Source: JAEUIX01 sp964611125 (GTDB lineage Bacteria; Planctomycetota; Phycisphaerae; Phycisphaerales; UBA1924). From it: 64,000 nucleotides of DNA. The stretch lies in NCBI GenBank assembly GCA_964611125.1, contig CAZSZO010000011.1, positions 23,615-87,614 on the forward strand, read 5' to 3'. Position numbers and translations under genes: made by a program. This document shows, piece after piece, positions 16,940-25,611 of the stretch (positions within the stretch are counted from its first letter, which is position 1; the number at the start of each line of letters is the position of its first letter). The notes beneath the pieces are model-generated. The model was not told where the DNA came from. It did no database searches and was given only the letters and a program-made list of their open reading frames with translations.

Positions 16940-17485
16940 ATGCGGATCCTCGGCGTCGATCCCGGCCTCCGCCTCACCGGCTACGGCTGCGTTGACGACC
17001 AGCCCGCGCCGTCAACCCCCAGCCGCGCTGGCCGCCATGCCGGCGCCAGTCCGGCCATCCAGCTGGTCGAGGCCGGCGTCATCCGCCTGAACGCCAAGCA
17101 GAGCATCTCCGACCGCCTCGCTGAGCTCGACCACGACTTCCGCGAGCTCGTCGCCCGCTTGCGCCCCGATCTGGTCGCTGTGGAAATGCTCTACGCCCAC
17201 TACAAGCACCCCACCACCGCCATCGTGATGGGGCACGCCCGAGGGGTGCTCCTGCTGGCCATCCGCTCGGCCAACCTCCCGCTGGTGGAGCTGCGCCCCA
17301 CCGAGATCAAGAAATCCCTCACCGGCCACGGCCACGCCTCCAAGGAGCAGATGCAGGAAGGCGTCCGCATCGAGATGGGTCTGGCCGCTCGCCCCGAACC
17401 CTCCGACGTCGCCGACGCCCTGGCCATCGCCCTGTGCGCCACGCGGCGGCGCAACCTGCGCGCCATCGCGCCCGCGGTGCGTTGA
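16940..17485 (+). CDS. ruvC: Crossover junction endodeoxyribonuclease RuvC
   Basis: 181 residues from ATG 16940. RuvC resolves Holliday junctions made during recombination, working with RuvAB. The RNase H-like active site is visible: Asp7 in RILGVDPGLRLTGYG, Glu in LVAVEMLYAHYKHPTTA, and the C-terminal acidic pair in PSDVADALAIALC. HGHASKEQMQ is the conserved DNA-binding section. An insertion of about 20 residues with Pro, Ser and Ala follows strand 1 and is not usual in the family. ruvA and ruvB are not nearby. The gene converges with infC. Confidence 0.93.
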   Translation: MRILGVDPGLRLTGYGCVDDQPAPSTPSRAGRHAGASPAIQLVEAGVIRLNAKQSISDRLAELDHDFRELVARLRPDLVAVEMLYAHYKHPTTAIVMGHARGVLLLAIRSANLPLVELRPTEIKKSLTGHGHASKEQMQEGVRIEMGLAARPEPSDVADALAIALCATRRRNLRAIAPAVR

Positions 17486-17507
17486 CCGTCCACCCGGCGG
17501 GCGCGGC

Positions 17508-18224
<717 letters not shown>

Positions 18225-18227
<3 letters not shown>

Positions 18228-18239
18228 GAGCGATCTCCT
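18225..18239 (-). promoter_or_regulatory. infC: infC ribosome site and AUC start codon
   Basis: On the minus strand the sequence reads AGGAGATCGCTCATC: a near-perfect Shine-Dalgarno, a six-base spacer and ATC. It decides the start of infC and suggests autoregulated translation. Confidence 0.7.
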
Positions 18240-18818
18240 AGGACCTGGGCGGGCGAACCCGGGCGTCGCGGCACGCGCCGCGCGGGGGTGTCGCCGAGTC
18301 GGACACGGTCGGGCCGCACGCGGCCCGGCTGAACGCAGGAATCTGGAAGCGACGGGCGAGTTGGATGGGCCGGGCCGTCATCGGAGCAGGGACGCGGCGC
18401 TTGGCCCGGGCGAAAGCCCCGATCGGCTAGGCCCTATTGCACACTGGCCGCGTAGGCCGATGGTGGTCAAGCGCGTCGACTCCAGGAAGAACCCGAGGGC
18501 GAGGCGAACGCGCCCCGACCACTGGGAGAACACTAACGTGCATCGGCCTCAAATGCAAGAGAATTGACCCCTCAGAACACGCGATGGGCGCGCAAAGGCG
18601 GCCAAACCAGGCCGCCCGCCCGCTTACACCCAGTTCGGCAACCGGTTCGGCGACCGGTCCACAACCGGCACTCGATTTCGGGTTGGACCCTGGACCGGGT
18701 CGCTCGCCCGCGGCCCGCGAGGCGGCTTTTGGCGTCCCCGTCCGCGGCGATCCCCCCGCCGCGTGGTGATTTCACAACGGCCCAAACCGGTCCGTGGGGC
18801 CCGCCGATACCTGCCACC
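18240..18818. other. Gap between divergent infC and HD-GYP genes
   Basis: About 580 bases with no gene I can support. It must hold the infC leader and both promoters, but no clear -35/-10 pair stands out. An open frame from 18564 leads into the HD-GYP gene, yet its translation (Arg/Pro-rich) does not look like protein. Confidence 0.5.
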
Positions 18819-20264
18819 ATGGAACGGAGTCCGACAGCAGCAGACCCGGCCGCGTCCACGCCGACGCCGCCGAACCGGCCCCCCGGCCCGGCCCCGAGCC
18901 CCGAGACCGCGGAGCGGTTCCTCCCGGTCCACGTCGACTCCATCCAGTGCCAGGTCCTCAACCTCGACCTGTGGATCAAGCACCGCCAGCATGCCAGACC
19001 CGCCCTCTACCGGGCGACGGGCGTCGAACTTACCGGGTCGGATCTGGCCCGCCTGCGCGAGCAGGGGGTCGAGTTCCTCTACATCACCGCCGCGCAGCAC
19101 TCGGCGTACCGCGCGCTGGTCGTCCGCCAGGTGGACCAGGCCATGGCGTGCCCCTCCGCCTCACCCGCTCAGCGGGCCGATGCGGTGCGGAAGACCTGCT
19201 GCCGGATGATCGAGGAGCTCATGACCGGCCCCCCCACGCCCGAGTCCGTAGAGCTGATCGGGGTCGTCAGCCGGTCGGTGGTGGAGTGGATGGGGAAAGA
19301 CCCCGAGTCCGGCTCGTTTCTGGTCGATATGGCCGCGCACAGCTACTTCACCGCCCGGCACATGGTGAACGTGGGCATGGGCTGCGCCATGCTGGCCCGT
19401 CGCCTCCGCCCGGATGACCCGGATCTGCACGCCCAGATGGCTCAGGGCGGGCTGCTCCACGACATCGGTAAGCGGGGCGTGCCGGCCAGGGTGCTCGAGA
19501 AGGAAGGGAAGCTCACGCCCGAGGAATGGGCCATGATCCGCGAGCATCCGACCCTGGGGTACGACGAACTCGCCGGGCAGCCGGGCGTCCCGGGCACCGT
19601 CCTGGAGATGACCCGCGACCACCATGAGCGGCCCGACGGCTCGGGGTATCCCGCGGGCAGACGGGGCGATGCCACCGGCTTCCCCGCCAAGGTCTGCGCG
19701 GTCGTGGACGTGTTCGACGCCATCAACTCCGCCCGGCCCTACCGCGGGCCCGTCCACCCCCGCGACGTGCTGGACACCATGCGCAAGGGCGTCGGAACCC
19801 AGTTCGACCCCGACATTTTCAAGGCCTGGGAGGATGCGGTCCAGGAGATCATCCGCACCCCTGAGCGCACAGCCGGCACGACCCCGGGCGCGCGGCGCGT
19901 CTCCCTCAGCCAGATGGCCTGCTCACCAACGGGCGATAACGCCGCGGTAAACGCCTCGGCGTCTGACGCCAAGGCAGGACGCACACCCGCACAAGACCCA
20001 ACCACCGCCACCGCGATCCTCACGGCCCGGGGCGGGGCGAAGTGGGAGATTTCCCTGCGTATTCACGCGGTGCACAACCACCTCGCAGAGGTGGAATCGG
20101 CCAGCCCGCTGCAAACCGGTCAAAGCCTGCTGTTGACGCTCAACCGGCCGGTTGGCGGGGCGCTTGACTGCCGGGCCCGGGTCGAGCACGCTAAGGCTAG
20201 CGAAAGCGGGGGGTGGCTGGCCACCCTGCTCCTGACGCCGGCTGAGCAGGCCAAGGCGGCGTGA
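18819..20264 (+). CDS. HD-GYP domain protein, probable c-di-GMP phosphodiesterase
   Basis: 481 residues from ATG 18819. After a Pro/Thr-rich start, residues 30-110 resemble the DUF3391-type domain that precedes many HD-GYP domains (HVDSIQCQVLNLDLWIK). The HD-GYP core follows: FLVDMAAHSYFTARHMVNVG, GLLHDIGKRGVP, ITRDHHE-like MTRDHHERPDGSGYP and the downstream VCAVVDVFDAINSARPYRGP. All metal ligands appear to be present, so hydrolysis of c-di-GMP is likely. The last 85 residues could be a small beta-barrel of PilZ type (WEISLRIHAVHNHLAEVE), but the usual PilZ RxxxR motif is not clear. It is monocistronic. Confidence 0.85.
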   Translation: MERSPTAADPAASTPTPPNRPPGPAPSPETAERFLPVHVDSIQCQVLNLDLWIKHRQHARPALYRATGVELTGSDLARLREQGVEFLYITAAQHSAYRALVVRQVDQAMACPSASPAQRADAVRKTCCRMIEELMTGPPTPESVELIGVVSRSVVEWMGKDPESGSFLVDMAAHSYFTARHMVNVGMGCAMLARRLRPDDPDLHAQMAQGGLLHDIGKRGVPARVLEKEGKLTPEEWAMIREHPTLGYDELAGQPGVPGTVLEMTRDHHERPDGSGYPAGRRGDATGFPAKVCAVVDVFDAINSARPYRGPVHPRDVLDTMRKGVGTQFDPDIFKAWEDAVQEIIRTPERTAGTTPGARRVSLSQMACSPTGDNAAVNASASDAKAGRTPAQDPTTATAILTARGGAKWEISLRIHAVHNHLAEVESASPLQTGQSLLLTLNRPVGGALDCRARVEHAKASESGGWLATLLLTPAEQAKAA

Positions 20265-20310
20265 CTGGGGTCAGACTCGCCCGCGCCCGCAAAGCGGAAG
20301 GCCCAAGCCA

Positions 20311-20340
20311 AAAACTGAAAAACGGCCGGAACGGCCGCTT
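20311..20340 (-). terminator. Terminator after tRNA-Ala
   Basis: Minus strand: CGGCCG stem, TTC loop, CGGCCG, then TTTTT. It lies 17 bases after the 3' end of the tRNA. A-rich flanks on the other side could also stop the HD-GYP transcript. Confidence 0.75.
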
Positions 20341-20356
20341 TTCATTCCACTGAAAG

Positions 20357-20431
20357 TGGAGGCAAGGGGACTCGAACCCCTGACCTCATCCATGCCATGG
20401 ATGCGCTCTACCAAAACTGAGCTATGCCCCC
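20357..20431 (-). tRNA. tRNA-Ala (anticodon GGC)
   Basis: A full 75-nt cloverleaf. The acceptor arm is GGGGGCA with TGCCTCC and contains the G3:U70 wobble that is the alanine identity element. The D arm reads AGCTCAG...GAGC, the anticodon stem is CATCC/GGATG with loop ATGGCAT (anticodon GGC), and the T arm is AGGGGTTCGAGTCCCCT. The discriminator is A, and CCA is not encoded. Confidence 0.96.
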
Positions 20432-20446
20432 GGATATGGGAAAGTG

Positions 20447-20474
20447 ATAGTACGACCTCCGCTCCGCCGGTCAA
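20447..20474 (-). promoter_or_regulatory. Sigma-70 type promoter of tRNA-Ala
   Basis: On the minus strand TTGACC (20474-20469) and TACTAT (20452-20447) are spaced by 16 bases. The -10 ends 15 bases before the tRNA 5' end. Confidence 0.7.
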
Positions 20475-20574
20475 CCCCGAATCGCCGCCCGCGCACGACT
20501 CGGACCAGCCGGGGGACCATCTATCCCCGCTGCGCTGCCGCGGCGCCCTGCTCCGTCTGTGACGCCTGGGCGGA

Positions 20575-20815
20575 TCGGTCGGTATGGAGGGGGTGCACGG
20601 CGTGAAGGGGGTGGCACGCCTGCGACGCATGCAGGACGTGGATGGTGTGCAGGGCATGGCCTGCATGGCGCGGGTGTGGGGGGTGGAGGGGGTGTGGCGG
20701 GTGTGGGGTGTGGGGCGCGTGTGGCGGGTGGCGCAGTTGGTGGAGGTGGCGCGGGTGGACCGGGTGGCGCGGGTGGTGGGGTCACGCCAGCCGCGCGGCT
20801 CGCAGCGGTCGCGCC
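20575..20815 (+). repeat. Low-complexity G/T-rich stretch upstream of a hypothetical gene
   Basis: The stretch is a run of degenerate GGTGG, GTGTGGCGGG and GGGGTG units on the plus strand. Open frames through it translate to almost pure Gly/Ala/Val or Trp/Arg/Gly and are not credible. Together with its flanks it forms a 470-base gap between the tRNA promoter and the gene at 20946, with no other feature seen. Confidence 0.6.
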
Positions 20816-20945
20816 GGTCGCGTGCCCAGCCTCATGCGTATTTCCGGACCGGTGGATGGACCTCTCTGACGGAGGAGCCGATCGTCTGCACCGCCGGGGA
20901 GTCCTTTTATCGCTTCCCCCGGATTTGTCCAAGGTGGAGTTGCTC

Positions 20946-21323
20946 ATGGCGGGTCTGAACTACCAACACATCGGGCATGACCCCAAGCTGGGTCCGATCG
21001 CCTTGTGGAGCCTCGACCAGACCGGCAAGGTCCACGAAGACCGGCGGGTCTTCGACGGGCCCGACGCCGAGTGGCTGGACTGGTCGCACGAGAAGTGCTT
21101 CCAGGAGGTCAAGTCCCGCATCATGGGGCGCGTCGAGCTCTCCCGCCAGGCTGGGTCAATCCACATCTCCGATCCGCAGGTCTGCCGGTCTGACGACAAG
21201 CTCTGCCGCATCCTCGACGCCCTCGACCGGGCCTATCCCAAGACCCGCTGGTACGTCTTCGGGGCGGGCTTCAAGGGTGAGTCGGCGGTGCAGATCCTGG
21301 CCCGTCAGGCCCGCGCGGCCTGA
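20946..21323 (+). CDS. Hypothetical protein, 125 aa
   Basis: The start is ATG 20946; the longer frame to 20559 runs through low-complexity DNA and is rejected. The protein is compact, soluble and of mixed composition (GLNYQHIGHDPKLGPIALWS at the start, YPKTRWYVFGAGFKGESAVQ near the end), with no signal peptide or membrane segment. It looks like a real conserved protein, perhaps restricted to planctomycetes, but I do not recognise a family. Two Cys in VCRSDDKLC might pair. It is a single gene, convergent with the heptosyltransferase gene. Confidence 0.65.
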   Translation: MAGLNYQHIGHDPKLGPIALWSLDQTGKVHEDRRVFDGPDAEWLDWSHEKCFQEVKSRIMGRVELSRQAGSIHISDPQVCRSDDKLCRILDALDRAYPKTRWYVFGAGFKGESAVQILARQARAA

Positions 21324-21382
21324 GTGCCCCCAAGATCCCCCCCACTCACGCATCCCAAAACCAGCCTCCACCCCCTCCACCG

Positions 21383-22489
21383 CTACCCGCGGGCGAGCAA
21401 CTCATCCACCGCGCCGATGACCGCGCTCGTCTGAATCCGGTCGATCCGGCAGCGCTGCGGGTGATCATCGGCCACCTCTTCGGGCGGCAGCGTCGGGTCG
21501 GCCTGCAGGATCATCTCCCGCCCAGGACGCGACAAGCTGTCGGGCAGCGTCGTCCACCGCGGGTCGGTGGGACCGAACAACGTGATGCAAGGCCGCCCCA
21601 GGGCCGCGGCAAGATGCCGGGGCCCGGTGTCGTTGGTGATCATCAGCCGGCAGTGCCGCACCACGCCCTTGAGCGAGCCGATGGTGCCCCCCAGTTCGGG
21701 CAGGCAGGCGATCCGCGATTCATCGGCCGGGTTGTCGAGCACGATCACATCGCGGATCAGGGCCACCGTCTCGGCCTCCGACGGCGAGCCGTTGATGGCG
21801 ATCATGATCCCGTGCCGGTCGATCAGGTGGTGGGCCACGGCCGCGAAACGCTCCACCGGCCACCGCTTGGCGGGGTTGTTCCCGCCCGGGTTCAGCAGCG
21901 CAAAGGGCGTCTGCGGGGTGATCTTCGCCAGCGCCAGGATCCCCAGGGCCAGGGCCTCCTGCGAATCGCTCACGCCCAGCTCAAGCGCCGGCGCCGCGGC
22001 CGCAGGAACCGGGCGCCCCAGGGCCCGCAAGGCCTCGCGGGCCGCCGCCAGGTAGTACTCCACGGCGGGGATCGGCGCCCACCCGTCGTGCGGCGCCGCC
22101 CGGCGCGGGGCCTGGAGCTTGTGGGTAAGCAAGCTGCCCCGTCCGTCGCGGTCATACCCCACGCGCCGCGGGATCCCCGCCAGGCGGACGGTGATGGCTG
22201 ACGAAAACGAGTTGGGCAGGAGCAGCGCACAATCGAACTTGAAGGGCATGAGCCGCGCGGCGACCTTCGCCGGGCCCAGCACGCTGTGCCGATCGGCGAT
22301 GACGATGTCGTCAAGCAGGTCGTCGCCGGCGAGGAGTTCGTCAATGCCCGGACGCGCCAGGCCGACGATCACCGATTTGGGCAGCGCCCCGCGCAGCAGC
22401 CGCAGGGCCGGCGTGGCCATGACCGTATCGCCCAGCCAAGTCGGCAGGACCACCAGCACGCGTGGGTGATCAGGCGAGGCCCCGCTCAT
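21383..22489 (-). CDS. Glycosyltransferase family 9 (ADP-heptose:LPS heptosyltransferase type)
   Basis: 368 residues, the usual GT9 length. The N-terminal Rossmann strand and loop VLVVLPTWLGDTVMATPALR and the donor-site ITNDTGPRHLAAALGRPCITLFGPTDPRWTT section (HLAAALG) are diagnostic; LLNPGGNNPAKRWP is the conserved middle motif. The family transfers L-glycero-D-manno-heptose to the LPS inner core at the inner membrane. The gene overlaps the upstream HAD phosphatase gene by four bases (ATGA), and the pairing with a GmhB-like enzyme supports a heptose role. Whether it is WaaF- or WaaC-like cannot be decided here. Confidence 0.87.
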   Translation of the reverse strand: MSGASPDHPRVLVVLPTWLGDTVMATPALRLLRGALPKSVIVGLARPGIDELLAGDDLLDDIVIADRHSVLGPAKVAARLMPFKFDCALLLPNSFSSAITVRLAGIPRRVGYDRDGRGSLLTHKLQAPRRAAPHDGWAPIPAVEYYLAAAREALRALGRPVPAAAAPALELGVSDSQEALALGILALAKITPQTPFALLNPGGNNPAKRWPVERFAAVAHHLIDRHGIMIAINGSPSEAETVALIRDVIVLDNPADESRIACLPELGGTIGSLKGVVRHCRLMITNDTGPRHLAAALGRPCITLFGPTDPRWTTLPDSLSRPGREMILQADPTLPPEEVADDHPQRCRIDRIQTSAVIGAVDELLARG

Positions 22490-23067
22490 GCGAGGCGCCC
22501 GGGCGCCGCGCGAAGCTGAGGAACGATGACATCCGACGCCGCCTTGAGGTCGGCGTACCAGATGCCCGGGCCCTTGCCGATGATGATGGCGCGGGCGGAG
22601 GCGATCCCCGCGGTGACCGCAGCGAGCACATCGCGGGCCGCGTCGCCCACGGCCCAGGAATCAGCCAGGGAGATATTGAGCTCCCGGGCCGCGGCGAGGT
22701 ACATCCCGGGCTGCGGCTTGCGCCACAGGTGCTCGCCCTTGAACTGCGGCTCGGGTCCATCGGGATGGAACGGGCAGTAGTAGATCCCCGCCAGGCGGAC
22801 GCCCTGGGCCAGCATCAGCTCGCGCAGGCGGTCATTGACGGCTTCGACAGTCCGCAGCGTGGCCTTGCCGCGGGCCACGGCGCCCTGATTCGAGAGCACC
22901 ACAAGCGTCAGGCCGACCGACTGGAGCGCCTTGCACCCCTCGACGGCCCCGGGAAGCAGGGTGACGAGGGCGGGATCGAAGAGGTCGCCCTCGTGATCGG
23001 TCCCCGCAGTCGCCGCCCGGGTGGCGATGAGGGTGTCGTCGCGATCGATGAAAACGGCGGGCCGCAT
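22486..23067 (-). CDS. HAD-IIIA phosphatase, GmhB-like
   Basis: 193 residues from ATG 23067. Motif I (VFIDRDDTLIATRA) supplies the nucleophile and acid Asp; motif II is VVLSNQGAV, motif III includes WRKPQPGMYLAAAREL, and motif IV WAVGDAARDVLAA. This matches D-glycero-D-manno-heptose 1,7-bisphosphate 7-phosphatase, a step to ADP-heptose. In E. coli GmhB a zinc is held by C-x-H...C-x-C; here YCPFHPDG keeps the first two ligands, but the later Cys pair is replaced (EHLWRKP), so the zinc site is incomplete. It is cotranscribed with the GT9 gene. Another sugar phosphate substrate is possible. Confidence 0.83.
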   Translation of the reverse strand: MRPAVFIDRDDTLIATRAATAGTDHEGDLFDPALVTLLPGAVEGCKALQSVGLTLVVLSNQGAVARGKATLRTVEAVNDRLRELMLAQGVRLAGIYYCPFHPDGPEPQFKGEHLWRKPQPGMYLAAARELNISLADSWAVGDAARDVLAAVTAGIASARAIIIGKGPGIWYADLKAASDVIVPQLRAAPGRLA

Positions 23068-23145
23068 GAGCGGGGAGCATACCACAACCCGCCGACCGCA
23101 GGCGGCCAGACCGCCGCGAGCGGGCGGCGCGCCGACAATCCCGGC

Positions 23146-23550
23146 ATGGCGAACCTGCGCGTCCACCACATCGCGATCATCTGCTCCGATTACGCGGCGT
23201 CCAAGAGGTTCTACACCGAGGTGCTGGGTCTGCCGGTCATCCGCGAGGTCTTCCGGGCCGAACGCCGCTCCTACAAGCTGGATCTGGCCCTGGCTGACGG
23301 GATCCAGATCGAGCTGTTCTCATTCCCCGATCCGCCCCATAGGCCGAGCTACCCCGAGGCGTGCGGGCTGCGGCACCTGGCCCTGAGCGCGCCCGACCTC
23401 GACGGGGAGATCGCCCGCCTGAGCACGCTCGGCGTCGCGGTTGAACCGGTCCGGGTCGACGAGTTCACGGGGCGCCGATTTACGTTTTTCGCCGATCCGG
23501 ACGGGCTGCCCATCGAGCTCTACGAGGCCCCGACGACGCCCGGCCAATGA
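23146..23550 (+). CDS. VOC family protein (glyoxalase-like)
   Basis: 134 residues forming one vicinal-oxygen-chelate domain: VHHIAIICSDYAASKRFYTE (metal-binding His and the helix after it), LRHLALSAPDLDGEIARL and FFADPDGLPIELYEAP (metal-binding Glu). It resembles the SMU1112c/YaeR-like subgroup of putative lactoylglutathione lyase-related proteins, whose substrates are not known. The 78-base gap to the divergent HAD gene must hold both promoters. Confidence 0.87.
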   Translation: MANLRVHHIAIICSDYAASKRFYTEVLGLPVIREVFRAERRSYKLDLALADGIQIELFSFPDPPHRPSYPEACGLRHLALSAPDLDGEIARLSTLGVAVEPVRVDEFTGRRFTFFADPDGLPIELYEAPTTPGQ

Positions 23551-23586
23551 AGGGCGCCGGCAAGGCTCCGTCAGAGCCGCCCAGCA

Positions 23587-24186
23587 TCACCCCCAGAACC
23601 GCTCCGGTCGCCCGCCGCTGTGGCGGGTCGCCAGCGTGATCAGGGCCAGACGCCCCTGGTGGATGAGCCGCCGGGCGAACTCGACCGGCACATCGAGCAG
23701 TTCACTCACTTGGGAGAGTTCGAGCCCGAGGCAGTCGCGCAGCACCACCGCGGCCCGGTGGCGCACGGGCACATGCTGGAGCAACTCCCGCCACAACCGC
23801 CCGCCCGCCGGCCCGGGATGATTGGTGCGGAGTTCGTCCGGCCAAGTGCGCGCGGTCGGGGGAAAGTCGCTCTCGCAGAAGGTCGGCAGCAGATGGGTAA
23901 TCGCCCGGTCGACCTCGCGGACGGGAATCGGGCGAAGGGCGCCGATCGCAGCGAGCATCCAGCGCAGACCAAGCGGCCCGGTGGCGTCGGAGGCCCGAGA
24001 GCCCTGCTCCCACATGGCCGATTCCTCAATCAGCCCCAGCAGCCAAGCCGCCTTGCGGACGTCGGGCCCACTGGGCCCGCTCGCTGGCGACGCGGCCCCA
24101 GATCCGCGCGGCCCTCCCAAGCTGAGCGGCACAGAACCGGATAGAGCATTGGAGTCGGGTGAGAAAGGCGAGGGGTTTGACAGCAT
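23587..24186 (-). CDS. Sigma-70 region 4-like protein lacking region 2
   Basis: 199 residues from ATG 24186. The C-terminal third is a clear sigma region 4 helix-turn-helix (HRAAVVLRDCLGLELSQVSE then LLDVPVEFARRLIHQGR). The N-terminal 60 residues are Ser/Pro/Gly-rich. The middle (LRWMLAAIGALRPIPVREVD) is helical but does not show the region 2 sequence that binds core polymerase and the -10 element. It may be a degenerate sigma factor or a regulator that borrows the HTH. An AT-rich palindrome lies 66 bases upstream. It is a single gene. Confidence 0.65.
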   Translation of the reverse strand: MLSNPSPFSPDSNALSGSVPLSLGGPRGSGAASPASGPSGPDVRKAAWLLGLIEESAMWEQGSRASDATGPLGLRWMLAAIGALRPIPVREVDRAITHLLPTFCESDFPPTARTWPDELRTNHPGPAGGRLWRELLQHVPVRHRAAVVLRDCLGLELSQVSELLDVPVEFARRLIHQGRLALITLATRHSGGRPERFWG

Positions 24187-24251
24187 GAGTTTCCCCGGTT
24201 GCTCGAAGCCTCTGCGAGAGCGTACCCAATCACAGCCAGATCGCAAGAAGT

Positions 24252-24267
24252 TGCAAAATGATTTGCA
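24252..24267. promoter_or_regulatory. AT-rich palindrome upstream of the sigma-like gene
   Basis: TGCAAAATGATTTGCA is a perfect 6-4-6 inverted repeat inside the only strongly AT-rich patch of the region (about 24250-24300). Its place upstream of the gene at 23587-24186 suits an operator. The rest of the 24187-24574 gap shows nothing else I can support. Confidence 0.45.
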
Positions 24268-24574
24268 CAAATATTTTTGACCAACGTCTTCAGCCGCGAG
24301 AACGATCGGCCACCAAATCGTTCGCTTCGTTCAAATCACGTGATTACAACACAGTTGGCACGCGGCCCGCCCCCGCGCCTCGGCACCAACTCGGACGGCC
24401 ACACCGGCTCGGGCGGCAGTCCAGCAGCGACCCGCGCCAGCCGCGGCATCTTGGCCGCTGGTTGGCGGCGGAGTCAAACCAATGGACCTGCTTGGATCGA
24501 ACACCGGGCCCACGCAGTGGGTCCAGGGGCGCCTGTTGAATGAGGGAGCGGAAGCAATCACGGCAGGACGGATC

Positions 24575-24597
24575 CTCTGACCAGGGGAGGGTCAGAG
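24575..24597 (-). terminator. Hairpin after the AraC-family gene
   Basis: CTCTGACC (24575-24582) pairs perfectly with GGTCAGAG (24590-24597) across a 7-base loop. It lies five bases beyond the stop of the leftward AraC gene. No T-run follows. Confidence 0.5.
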
Positions 24598-24601
24598 AAA
24601 C

Positions 24602-25438
24602 TTACCCGCGCGTCGCCCGCGGGTCTTGAACGTTCTTGCGTGCGGCGGAGTAGCGGCCGGGCGAGACTTGGACGAGCCGCTTGAAGTGTCGGGTGAGATG
24701 CGACTGGTCTGCAAACCCGGCCAGACCCGCCGTGGTGGTGATCGGCTCGCCTCGCGCGAGCAGTCGCTTGGCCAACTCGACGCGCGCGTTGACCAGAAAG
24801 CGGTGCGGGGGCAGGCCGAAGCACCGGCGGAACTGGCGACAGAGCTCGGCCGGGTCAAGGCCAACTGAGCGGGCCAGATCTTCGAGGCGCGGGCTGGCGG
24901 CGAGGTCGCGCAGCAGCAGGTCGCGCGCGGCCCGCATGCGGGCGGCGTCGAAGCCGCGGGCGACGTCCGGCGGCGCCGGGCGCATGAACCCCTGCGTCAG
25001 GATGCGCAGGAACTCGGCGAGGAGCGCATCGCGCTGGACCGCGTGGGCGCCGGCGCTCACGGCTTCGACATAGCCGGTGAACGCCTGCACGGCCAACGCA
25101 TCGTGCACGACGGGCTCGAAGAACGGCTGCAACCCGCTCTCCCCGAACGCCCCCTGGTGCAGGTTCAGCAGCCGGTAGGCGCCCGACGGCGAGCGGGGGC
25201 CCGGGTCGCGCATGGCGTGCACTTCGCCAGGGTGGATGATGACGAGCCGGCCTGGTGAGACGGTCAGCCAACGGCCGCGATAGTGGTACTCGACGGCGCC
25301 GGTCAGTTCGAGAGAGATCTGGTAGCCGGGATGGCAGTGAGGCGGCACATCAGCGGGCGCTGAGCCGTCGAGGCACCCGAACTCCACGAGGTGGAGTCCG
25401 TGCCGCCAGACGCGGATTTGATTCACCAGGGCGACCAT
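24602..25438 (-). CDS. AraC family transcriptional regulator with cupin sensor domain
   Basis: 278 residues from ATG 25438. The N-terminal 120 residues are a cupin-like AraC sensor (PPHCHPGYQISLELTGAVEY, then VSPGRLVIIHPGEVHAM). The C-terminal 100 residues hold two helix-turn-helix units; the signature is LAGFADQSHLTRHFKRLVQVSPGRY, of which ADQSHLTRHFKR is the most conserved part. A sugar or another small ligand could bind the cupin. There is no adjacent metabolic operon to name a target; gyrA lies divergently 173 bases away. Confidence 0.88.
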   Translation of the reverse strand: MVALVNQIRVWRHGLHLVEFGCLDGSAPADVPPHCHPGYQISLELTGAVEYHYRGRWLTVSPGRLVIIHPGEVHAMRDPGPRSPSGAYRLLNLHQGAFGESGLQPFFEPVVHDALAVQAFTGYVEAVSAGAHAVQRDALLAEFLRILTQGFMRPAPPDVARGFDAARMRAARDLLLRDLAASPRLEDLARSVGLDPAELCRQFRRCFGLPPHRFLVNARVELAKRLLARGEPITTTAGLAGFADQSHLTRHFKRLVQVSPGRYSAARKNVQDPRATRG

Positions 25439-25611
25439 GAGGGGCTGGAGCGGAGCACGGAAGGATCGAGAAAGTGAACGGGGACGCGGGGAGCGACCCG
25501 GCGGGCGTTGGGCTTGGGACCGCACTCATTCGCGTCGAAGCGCGGGAGAGTTCGACTATACTCCTGGGCCAGCCACGGATGGCACCGTGAAGACCGGCGG
25601 AGGCCTGTTCT

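Noticed and set aside
20559..20945. N-terminal extension of the 125-aa hypothetical protein
   Set aside because: Almost pure Gly/Ala translation of a low-complexity G-rich tract; ATG 20946 fits better.
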